A stretch of 64,000 nt of DNA from positions 434,001 through 498,000 of the forward strand of contig JACJWU010000001.1 in assembly GCA_020636995.1 (NCBI GenBank). The letters run 5' to 3'. Source of the DNA: Actinomycetota bacterium. GTDB taxonomy: Bacteria; Actinomycetota; Actinomycetes; S36-B12; UBA10799. The notes below the pieces were generated by a model that was not told the origin of the DNA, did no database searches, and worked only from the letters and a program-made list of their open reading frames with translations. Positions 57,612-64,000 of the stretch are shown here, one piece after another. A program made the position numbers and the translations under genes. How positions within the stretch are numbered: position 1 is the stretch's first letter; the number at the start of each line of letters is the position of its first letter.

Positions 57612-58289
57612 TCAGAGGATGTTGACTGCATACGCGATGACCAGAGCACCTAGCGCCAACGAGGTAGCCGACTCGGAAATCATCATGACCTTCGCCCACG
57701 GCCGGATCGCCGAAACATCGGTGGGGCTGAAGGCGAGAGCCGTGTTGAACGAAAGCGCCACGTAGTCCACGAACTGTGGGTACCAGCCTGCGGGTACGAG
57801 GTCAGGCAGTGAGTGCTCCGGAAACACGAACGCCCGGGGCACGGTGGAGTCCCCGGCGGCTCGAGCGGCGGCACCTCCCCCGTCGAGGTCCCAGAACCAG
57901 AGCGCGTAGGCGATGACGTTGGACACCCAGATGATCCCGCCGATCGCCAACAGTTGGCCGGCACTGTCGAAGGACGCGTCTGTCAGGATTCCCACCACTA
58001 GGCGCACGGCCTGGACGGCAGTCACCAGTGTGATGGTCGCGATCATCAGCCCGGTGGTGATCCGCAGCCACCGCCGCTGTCGATCGATACGACCGGGGTC
58101 GCCGGCGATCAGCACGACCAGGAACACCGCCAGGAACACCGGGTACACGAACGACTGATCGGGGAACATCTGAAAGTCCGCCGGCAACAACTCGAAGAGC
58201 AACCCCGCGATCGTCACCGCAGCCGCCATCGGCCAGCGCCGCTCGGCGCGCATGCTGGGTTCGGCCCGACCCGCCGAGTTCGTGATCAT
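57612..58289 (-). CDS. Putative integral membrane protein (DUF1345-like)
   Basis: 225 aa with about six membrane helices (AAVTIAGLLFELLPA, FLAVFLVVLIAG, LMIATITLVTAVQAVRLVVG, LAIGGIIWVSNVIAYALWFW and two more near the end). The conserved C-terminal stretch ALSFNTALAFSPTDVSAIRP and SESATSLALGALVIAYAVNI is seen in actinobacterial membrane proteins without known function. A charged segment (DLDGGGAAARAAGD) lies between helices 4 and 5. Start ATG 58289, or ATG 58253 (MRAERRW). Confidence 0.7.
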   Translation of the reverse strand: MITNSAGRAEPSMRAERRWPMAAAVTIAGLLFELLPADFQMFPDQSFVYPVFLAVFLVVLIAGDPGRIDRQRRWLRITTGLMIATITLVTAVQAVRLVVGILTDASFDSAGQLLAIGGIIWVSNVIAYALWFWDLDGGGAAARAAGDSTVPRAFVFPEHSLPDLVPAGWYPQFVDYVALSFNTALAFSPTDVSAIRPWAKVMMISESATSLALGALVIAYAVNIL

Positions 58290-58341
58290 GGCCAGAGCCT
58301 GCCACGGCCTTTCCCCGGCGGCCGTTGTGACACACCCCCGA

Positions 58342-59565
58342 CTAGGCGGTACGGGGTGGCGCCCGCGGTGTGGTGGGGGTCATCCTGGGGATGCCCCGGT
58401 CCATGTGGATTTCGTAGTGGCCGAAGTGCAGGTCGTGGTGGCACCGCTGGCACAAGAGCACCAGATTCGACACGTCGGTCTTTCCACCGTGACGCCAGTG
58501 GTGGACATGGTGTGCCTGGCAGAACCTCGGCGTGCGGCCACAGCGGATACACCCGCGATCACGGGCCACGAGCGCCCGCCACTGCCCGCTGCTGGCACCC
58601 CGCTTGCCGCGCGCCAAGGCCAGGGGGACGAACACATCGTTGCGGCGGGTGCCCAGAATGACCGAGACGATCGAGGTGCAGGTGATCATGTCGAGCATCC
58701 GGGTCCCGAGCGGTGAGTCGTCATCGAGAACCGCGTCGTCGCTGCTCAGGTCTTCGAGGTCGACCAACACCGACGTCTGCGACACCCCAAGCGGGCTGCG
58801 ATTGGCCAGCGCCGCGGACACCAGATCGGCCAACGCGTCGGCCCGGCGCTGCTTCGGCGTGCGCTTGTCCTCCCGACCCGTGCGATCCATCAGGCCCGCC
58901 AGCGCATCACGCAAGGCGGCACCGGCAACCGGGTCCAGAAAGCCGTCGATCCGGAACATCCCATCGGTGGTCTCCGACAACGACAGGGTTCGCTTGTCGT
59001 GCAGTAGCGCATGCTCGGAGTCCTTGCCCTCCGGGCGGCACTGGTCGGCCAGCAGCTTGAGTAACCGGCGCAGTTCCGCCGGCTCTACACGCTCGGCGAT
59101 GGTCACCACGTGCGCCTCGATGCGGTCGAAGGCTGTGATCCGGTGGCATTCGGCGGTGATCACCCCCACGTGGGCCGCTGAGATCCTTCCCGCACGGAAT
59201 GATCGGCTCACCGCAGGCAGGCCCTGCAGAAGGTGACCGCGGCTGACCAGCGCCGAACCCGTCTGCGGATTCTGTCCCGTCGCCACCGCCACCATCGTCC
59301 CGGTCGTCCCGGCGTGCAGCACCCGGGAATCGGCCTGCCGATCCGCCTCCGCCGCCACCTCCGTCATCCGCGCCTCGATGCGGTTACGAAGTCTCCCCAA
59401 CGCCGACAGTGTGCCCGCCCGTTCCTCCGCACACATCAGCGCCGGATCCGGCATGGAGTCCAGCAAACCGCCGATCTCATCGAGTGCTGTCGGGTGCTCA
59501 GTGGGCAACTCCGCAGCGATCTCCAGGCGCCTTTGCACCTGTCGCGAGACCTCGAAGAAGCCCAT
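58342..59565 (-). CDS. DUF222/13E12-family HNH endonuclease
   Basis: 407 aa. The N-terminal DUF222 helical domain (about 1-300) is typical of the actinobacterial 13E12 repeat family. The C-terminal HNH domain has CIRCGRTPRFCQAHHVHHW, RHGGKTDVSNLVLLCQRCHH: two Cys pairs for zinc and the His/Asn of the active site. These genes occur in many copies in actinobacterial genomes and their roles are unclear, perhaps mobile or defence related. Start ATG 59565 with the opening MGFFEVSRQV; no strong Shine-Dalgarno. Confidence 0.92.
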   Translation of the reverse strand: MGFFEVSRQVQRRLEIAAELPTEHPTALDEIGGLLDSMPDPALMCAEERAGTLSALGRLRNRIEARMTEVAAEADRQADSRVLHAGTTGTMVAVATGQNPQTGSALVSRGHLLQGLPAVSRSFRAGRISAAHVGVITAECHRITAFDRIEAHVVTIAERVEPAELRRLLKLLADQCRPEGKDSEHALLHDKRTLSLSETTDGMFRIDGFLDPVAGAALRDALAGLMDRTGREDKRTPKQRRADALADLVSAALANRSPLGVSQTSVLVDLEDLSSDDAVLDDDSPLGTRMLDMITCTSIVSVILGTRRNDVFVPLALARGKRGASSGQWRALVARDRGCIRCGRTPRFCQAHHVHHWRHGGKTDVSNLVLLCQRCHHDLHFGHYEIHMDRGIPRMTPTTPRAPPRTA

Positions 59566-59772
59566 CCATCACCCCGTATTCGCTATACCCCATTCTCGCA
59601 CGGGTGTACGACAAAACGCGGTAGGCGCACACGGGGAGTTCTTGGCCGGCCTCCATTTCCTTGACCATGCGACCTCCCTTCTGAGAACACTGGCTCACCC
59701 TTCGGCCAAACGCATGATTGACCCACGATCGCCTCCCTGACAAGATCATCTCCACTCGTCGAGGGAGTACGG

Positions 59773-61242
59773 ATGACGAAGTTTCGAGCGGTTGTGGGGG
59801 CCGTGGCCTCTTGTGTCGTGGCATTGATCTGGCTTGGGGTTGCTGGCGTGCCCGCCCAGGCGGTCGACCTTCCCCCGTACACAAGGGCGACCCCTGCTTC
59901 ACACGATTTCGGGATACAGAAGGTCGGGGTCCAGTCGAGCTCCGTCGATTTCCTTGTGGGCAACGATTACGGCTACCCCCTTGCCTTCAGCGCGAGCTCA
60001 ATCACTGGCCCTGACGCCGGGGACTTCTCGATCACGGCCAACAGTTGCACCAGTCAAGACTTCGGGCAGTACGCCTACTGCCACATCTACGTGCGTTTCA
60101 CCCCCAGTAGCCCGGGACCCAAGTCCGCCACGCTGAAGGTCACCAGCAGGAACGCACCGCCAGCACCCAACTACATCTACCGAGACATGCTGGTCCCCTT
60201 AAGCGGCACGGGCGCCGTGCCCGAATTCAGCGCCACGCCTGACCCCCTGGCCTTCCCCGACCAGCCCGTGGGTACCGACTCGAACGAGCAGATCCTGCAA
60301 GTGACTAATACCGGCTCCGTACCGCTGGACATCCAGTCGAATGAGATCACCGGCGCCGACGCCAGCGAGTTCTACGTGATCTACGACTCGTGCGGCGGCT
60401 TCACTGTTGCGGCCACTGAAACCTGTGAAGTCTGGGTCGGTTTCTCCCCGACCTCTGCGGGGGTGAAGTCGGCCCAGATCGGTTTCGCCTCAGACGCGCC
60501 TGGTAGTCCGCACACCGTTCCGATCAGTGCCACCGGCACCGTTCCAGAGGTGTCGGCCGTTCAGAGCGTTAGTTTCGGAGATCAGGTGGTCGGGACGACG
60601 TCCTCCGCGAAGACCCTCACTATCAGCAACATCGGCGGTGCGGATTTGGAGGTCTATGACGTCTCACTCGGAGGAACGAACGCCTCCTCTTTCGCGATCG
60701 ACTCAGAGACCTGCACAGCTGCCAAGATCGAGGCAGGCAGTGACTGCTCTGTCAATCTCTCGTTCTCCCCCACGACAACAGGGGTCAGGAGTGCAGAGTT
60801 GAAGGTCATGTCCGACGCCTCCAACACGCCCTCGCTCACGGTTGGCGTGGAAGGAACGGGTATCACTGCAACGGCGCCCGTCGAGCCCGGAACGGGAGCG
60901 GGCTCCGAAAACCCAGGCACGACCGTCTTACAAGCACAGACCGCTTCGCAGTCTGTGGCCCTCCCGGCCCGGATCAAGCGCAAAGGGGTGACGGTGATCG
61001 TGCCCGCGAACCCCGCGACAAACGCGGGGCAAGCGATCTCGACGAAGGTGAAGGTCAGTCCCAAGCGCTCGCCAAAGGGCGTCATGACCGCCAAAGTGCT
61101 TCGCAAGAAGAACGGCAAGGTCAGCATCAGGACATACGGATACAAGAAGTTGCGCGTCAAGGTCACCTTGTCCGCCCCCGCACTAACGGGCTACTTCGCC
61201 TACTCCGCGCAGGCTGACTACTACAAGGGCAAACGACGCTGA
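59773..61242 (+). CDS. Secreted choice-of-anchor-D protein with basic C-terminal domain
   Basis: 489 aa. Signal peptide MTKFRAVVGAVASCVVALIW to about residue 36 (PAQAVDL). Three ~100-residue Ig-like domains of the ASPM-SPD-2-Hydin/choice-of-anchor-D type: HDFGIQKVGVQSSSVDFLVG, LAFPDQPVGTDSNEQILQVT and SVSFGDQVVGTTSSAKTLTI, each with a Cys pair and a SPTS.G.KSA ending. A linker rich in Gly and Pro leads to the Lys/Arg-rich tail (ARIKRKGVTVIVPANPATNA, RKKNGKVSIRTYGYKKLRVK) ending KGKRR. The tail aligns with that of RCC1 protein 3. ATG 59773 has GGGAG upstream. Confidence 0.85.
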   Translation: MTKFRAVVGAVASCVVALIWLGVAGVPAQAVDLPPYTRATPASHDFGIQKVGVQSSSVDFLVGNDYGYPLAFSASSITGPDAGDFSITANSCTSQDFGQYAYCHIYVRFTPSSPGPKSATLKVTSRNAPPAPNYIYRDMLVPLSGTGAVPEFSATPDPLAFPDQPVGTDSNEQILQVTNTGSVPLDIQSNEITGADASEFYVIYDSCGGFTVAATETCEVWVGFSPTSAGVKSAQIGFASDAPGSPHTVPISATGTVPEVSAVQSVSFGDQVVGTTSSAKTLTISNIGGADLEVYDVSLGGTNASSFAIDSETCTAAKIEAGSDCSVNLSFSPTTTGVRSAELKVMSDASNTPSLTVGVEGTGITATAPVEPGTGAGSENPGTTVLQAQTASQSVALPARIKRKGVTVIVPANPATNAGQAISTKVKVSPKRSPKGVMTAKVLRKKNGKVSIRTYGYKKLRVKVTLSAPALTGYFAYSAQADYYKGKRR

Positions 61243-61263
61243 GTCAGCAGCGAGAATGGTCCG

Positions 61264-61890
61264 ATGGCTGACAAGACCGACTTCCGGAAAGAGCTGGACA
61301 GCTACCGGGCCAAGGCTGGCGAGTTTCGGCTCCTTGAGGTGCCCGACCTGCGGTATCTGATGGTCGACGGACATGGGGATCCGAACACGTCGATCGAGTA
61401 CGCCGCCGCCCTCGAATCACTGTTCCCGCTTGCCTACGGCCTCAAGTTCGCCAGCAAGCGGGAGTTGGGGCGCGACTACGCGGTCCCACCCCTGGAGGGG
61501 CTCTGGTGGTCCGAGGACATGGACGCGTTCACCTCACGCAGAGACAAGTCCCACTGGGACTGGACCATGATGCTGATGGTTCCGGACTGGATCGACGAGC
61601 CCACCTACGCCCGCGTCGTGCAGACGGTTGCCGACAAATCACATCCTCCACGCCTGGGCGACATCCGACTCGAAACACTGTCGGAGGGTCGGTGCGTCCA
61701 GACCCTGCATCTCGGTTCGTACGACGCCGAAGCCGATACGCTGGCGCGTCTCCACCACGAGTACATCCCCCAGCACGGCCTCATCATGACCGGCCGCCAC
61801 CACGAGATCTATCTGAGCGACCCGCGTCGGACGGCGCCCGAGAAGCTGCGCACGATCCTGCGCCAACCAGTCGCAGAACGCACTCACTGA
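61264..61890 (+). CDS. GyrI-like small-molecule-binding protein
   Basis: 208 aa. GyrI-like/SOUL-type fold as in the effector-binding part of BmrR, but without a DNA-binding domain. Recognisable segments are FRLLEVPDLRYLMVDGHGDP, PLEGLWWSEDMDAF, WDWTMMLMVPDWI and VQTLHLGSYDAEADTLARLH, and the terminal HHEIYLSDPRRTAPEKLRTI. It probably binds or hydrolyses small hydrophobic compounds. ATG 61264 lies 21 nt after the previous stop; no strong Shine-Dalgarno. Confidence 0.88.
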   Translation: MADKTDFRKELDSYRAKAGEFRLLEVPDLRYLMVDGHGDPNTSIEYAAALESLFPLAYGLKFASKRELGRDYAVPPLEGLWWSEDMDAFTSRRDKSHWDWTMMLMVPDWIDEPTYARVVQTVADKSHPPRLGDIRLETLSEGRCVQTLHLGSYDAEADTLARLHHEYIPQHGLIMTGRHHEIYLSDPRRTAPEKLRTILRQPVAERTH

Positions 61891-61999
61891 ATTCGCCGAG
61901 CCGCCAACGGCCGACACGTTCGTGTGAAATCGGCATTCCCTACCCGTCAGCACTGCAACCCGGATGCCGGAATCCCTACGCTTCTGTCGAGGAGGCGTG

Positions 62000-62158
62000 A
62001 TGGACATCATCATTCTGGCGCTCCTACTGACCACCGCGATTCTGATGGTCCGCGGCGCGCCGAGGAAGTGGATTCTCACCAGTTGGATCGTGGCGTTCGT
62101 GCTGATGCTGGCGTTGTTCCGGTACCACGTGACGTCGCCGTTGGATCTGAGCTTCTGA
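62000..62158 (+). CDS. DUF5993 family small membrane protein
   Basis: 52 aa with two membrane helices: MDIIILALLLTTAILMV and WILTSWIVAFVLMLALF, then HVTSPLDLSF. This matches the small DUF5993 proteins found next to dsbB. GGAGG precedes ATG 62000 by 4 nt. The stop overlaps the dsbB start as TGATG, so they are made together and likely form a complex, by inference. Confidence 0.85.
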   Translation: MDIIILALLLTTAILMVRGAPRKWILTSWIVAFVLMLALFRYHVTSPLDLSF

Positions 62159-62754
62159 TGGCCAAGACATTCCCGAAGCTGGTCTTCTGGGGCCTGCACG
62201 CCTGGGTGCTGGCCTATGTGGGAGTTCTGCTCGGCGCGTTCACCATCCAGTTCGTCGAAGGCGAGTTCCCGTGCCCGCTGTGCATGTTGCAGCGCTACGG
62301 AATGATCCTCAGCACGCTCGGAGCGTTGTGGGTCATCATGCAGGCTCGTCGCGGGGACCTCACGCCCGTGCGATACATGCAGGGCATGGGGCTTGGCGTC
62401 CTCGGGGCCGCCGCCGGCGCGCTTGTTTCGGTGCGTCAGATTCTGCTGCACATCAAGCCTGGTGATCCCGGCTACGGCTCAGCCGTCATGGGCTATCACC
62501 TCTACACCTGGGCGCTGATCACCTTCTACATCGTGGTCCTCTTCGTCGCGGTGTTGAGCATCCTCGCACCGGTGGGCATTCCGGAAGCGCCCAAGAGTAG
62601 TGGTGCGCTGACGCTGTCTTCGATCGTCGTGTGGGTCTTCGTGATTCTGGTCGCGGCGAACGTCATCGCGATCATCTTCCTGGAGGGTTTCGCCTGGGTG
62701 CTTCCCGATGACCCCACGTCGTACAACCTGATCGATCAGATCACTGGGGGTTAG
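62158..62754 (+). CDS. dsbB: Disulfide bond formation protein B
   Basis: Membrane quinone oxidoreductase that reoxidises a DsbA-like thiol oxidase, 198 aa with about five helices. The first cysteine pair is CPLC at 39-42 followed by MLQRYGM, the family signature (Leu-Gln-Arg). The second pair of E. coli DsbB in the outer loop is not visible here, so the redox relay may be shorter. Most actinobacteria use VKOR, so a DsbB is less usual. Coupled to the DUF5993 gene. The many Cys-containing secreted RCC1 and anchor-D proteins in the window could be clients; this is inference. Confidence 0.88.
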   Translation: MAKTFPKLVFWGLHAWVLAYVGVLLGAFTIQFVEGEFPCPLCMLQRYGMILSTLGALWVIMQARRGDLTPVRYMQGMGLGVLGAAAGALVSVRQILLHIKPGDPGYGSAVMGYHLYTWALITFYIVVLFVAVLSILAPVGIPEAPKSSGALTLSSIVVWVFVILVAANVIAIIFLEGFAWVLPDDPTSYNLIDQITGG

Positions 62755-62759
62755 CCCGG

Positions 62760-63185
62760 TCACGCCACCATCGGCTGAGGACGCAGAGACACGGACCCTG
62801 ACGGCGTGACCAGATGTATGCCCAGCAGCGGCACGCGGTCGGTGAATGCCCGCTCGATGAATCCGGCCCACTGCTCGTCGAACCCGAACACCCGTAGCGG
62901 GCCAGGACGCGCGATCGCCACCAGAGCACACAGATCCTCGCGCACCCCCCGGATGGCCGTGACGAGATTGCCCAGCATGATGTCGCTGTCGGGGGGCGGC
63001 AGCCTCTCAACCTCCTCCACGACGATCGGCTGTACCACACGCCGATCCTCATCACACAGCAGGACGAATAGCGTGCCGTCGTACCGATCTCGCATGGACA
63101 CGAACAGATCGAGGACATCGTGGATCAGCTTGTCGTCGTCGAGGGGCAGCTCCTGCCAGCCCTTGGGGAGGTCTTCGAAACTCAT
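62760..63185 (-). CDS. Conserved hypothetical protein
   Basis: 141 aa cytoplasmic protein without recognised domain. Features: DDDKLIHDVLDLFVSMRDRY, TLFVLLCDEDRRVVQPIVVE and LGNLVTAIRGVREDLCALVA, suggesting an alpha/beta fold. Similar actinobacterial proteins are annotated as hypothetical. Converges on dsbB with 5 bp between stops. A Shine-Dalgarno is weak. Confidence 0.6.
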   Translation of the reverse strand: MSFEDLPKGWQELPLDDDKLIHDVLDLFVSMRDRYDGTLFVLLCDEDRRVVQPIVVEEVERLPPPDSDIMLGNLVTAIRGVREDLCALVAIARPGPLRVFGFDEQWAGFIERAFTDRVPLLGIHLVTPSGSVSLRPQPMVA

Positions 63186-63287
63186 GTTTCAACCCTTCAC
63201 GATTTGGCTGACCGGGTCGATGACTCGCGGGGCTTCTGTGGATAGCCGGACCGCCCACGGGTAGAAGCCCCCAACCGAGGAGGTTCC

Positions 63288-63419
63288 GTGAACGACCAAC
63301 CCAAGCCGGACGACAGGCACCAGCGCAAGTCGGCCGCCGAGCCGCCTGGCGACAGCCAGGTGACCAATCCGAACCGAGTGATCGGCGACGGTGACGAGAT
63401 TGCCGAGGACAACGACTAG
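63288..63419 (+). CDS. Small hydrophilic protein, 43 aa
   Basis: GTG start 4 nt after AGGAGG (GAGGAGG at 63277-63283), 43 codons, TAG. The product MNDQPKPDDRHQRKSAAEPP ... AEDND is very hydrophilic with charged ends and no domain. The strong ribosome site argues that it is real; there is no family assignment. Confidence 0.5.
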   Translation: MNDQPKPDDRHQRKSAAEPPGDSQVTNPNRVIGDGDEIAEDND

Positions 63420-63456
63420 GTGTGGATCCGCCCACGAAGACGCCGCATTCACCGTT

Positions 63457-63721
63457 GAGTGCTGCACGGTTACCGATTCCAGAGCCCCAAATCCGTAACC
63501 GCGCGACAATCAACGTAAGTGCGGGGACGGTAACCCGAGGGGCCGTGGGCACCCTCACGTCGAGTGCTGCACGGTTACCGATCTCAGAGCCCCAAACCCG
63601 TAACCGCGCGACAATCAACTTAAGAGCGGGGACGGTAACCCGAGGGGCCGTGGGCACCCTCAAGTCGAGTGCTGCACGGTTACCGATCTGATAGCCCCAA
63701 ACCCGCAACCACGCAACACTC
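63457..63721. repeat. 105-bp tandem repeat, 2.5 copies
   Basis: Units start GAGTGCTGCACGGTTACCG at 63457, 63562 and 63667 (last one partial). Each holds palindrome-like pairs around GGTTAC/GTAACC. Copies 1 and 2 differ at only a few positions. Related sequence at 24722-24762. It lies in the 368-bp space between the small protein and the GatB/YqeY gene; no other gene is seen there. Confidence 0.9.
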
Positions 63722-63787
63722 AACACCGACTGGCAGTGCCCCGAAACCTGCCCGCTCCGTAGGGGGCCTCGATGCCAGACTGACCCC

Positions 63788-64000
63788 ATGCCAATCAGGG
63801 ACGATCTGCGAGCCGCGCTGACCGAGGCCATGCGCCGTCGCGACACCGCAGTCATCCCGCAGCTTCGGTCCGTGATCGCGGCGATCGACAACGGTGAAGC
63901 GGTGGCCGCCGTTCCTCTGTCGAACGAGGACTCCCCCATCGCAGGGTCGGTGAGCGGTCTGGGCACCGCAGAGGTCCCCCGCATCGAGTTGTCGGAGCAG
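63788..64000 (+). CDS. GatB/YqeY domain-containing protein (5' part)
   Basis: First 71 codons, cut by the window edge. MPIRDDLRAALTEAMRRRDT with IPQLRSVIAAIDNGEAV resembles the N-terminus of YqeY-like proteins, which share a domain with GatB of the tRNA amidotransferase and may act in tRNA metabolism. ATG 63788 follows the repeat block by 66 bp; no strong Shine-Dalgarno. Confidence 0.72.
   Translation, partial: MPIRDDLRAALTEAMRRRDTAVIPQLRSVIAAIDNGEAVAAVPLSNEDSPIAGSVSGLGTAEVPRIELSEQ

Overview
The window comes from a high-GC Gram-positive actinomycete. It carries the proteasomal ATPase ARC/Mpa, the mycothiol enzyme MshC and an F420-type LLM oxidoreductase. The order ARC, trmI, RecB-like nuclease, metH, mshC, SCO1664-family protein, DUF3090 protein, histidine phosphatase, uppP matches the conserved actinobacterial block that I recall from M. 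tuberculosis as Rv2115c to Rv2136c. I cannot place the genus. No rRNA, tRNA, integrase, transposase or CRISPR array was seen. Both ends cut a gene: arc at the left, a GatB/YqeY-like gene at the right.

Region 1 (1-31 kb) is mainly core metabolism and maintenance: arc (partial), trmI, M50 protease, RecB-like nuclease, an ABC ATPase/FtsX permease pair, a HAD hydrolase, metH, pgi, gnd, mshC, the SCO1664/DUF3090/phosphatase trio, CorA, uppP, LLM oxidoreductase, aldo/keto reductase, GH31 glycosidase, maltokinase, an AidB-like acyl-CoA dehydrogenase, a DUF2505 protein, ZapE, a RibD-like reductase, an ATP-dependent DNA ligase and a LigD-type polymerase. Many genes overlap by ATGA, GTGA or TGATG. Others have a TAnnnT box 6-8 nt before the start codon and no Shine-Dalgarno, suggesting leaderless mRNAs.

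Region 2 (31-45 kb) is an accessory region of secreted repeat proteins. It holds two FG-GAP beta-propellers plus a relic of a third, and four RCC1-repeat proteins (one with a 1-nt frameshift). It also holds two toxin-antitoxin pairs and a third toxin relic. Copies of the 3' end of the LigD-polymerase gene recur downstream of the RCC1 genes, like attachment-site duplications or decayed gene ends.

Region 3 (45-64 kb) mixes a DUF6326 protein with a two-component system, a beta-propeller/FGE-like fusion, an SGNH hydrolase, a PAS-GGDEF diguanylate cyclase, further secreted proteins, an HNH endonuclease and a DsbB with its small DUF5993 partner.

The main candidate for something undescribed is a family of very basic beta-rich C-terminal domains of about 90 residues. 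It is shared by otherwise unrelated secreted proteins (FG-GAP, RCC1, choice-of-anchor-D), and none of them has an LPXTG signal. The second candidate is a non-coding element of 300-400 bp, present at 15.2 and 47.6 kb. It is built of tandem ~20-bp units ending in an inverted repeat, and at 15.2 kb it is flanked by a 22-bp duplication of the neighbouring gene's 3' end.
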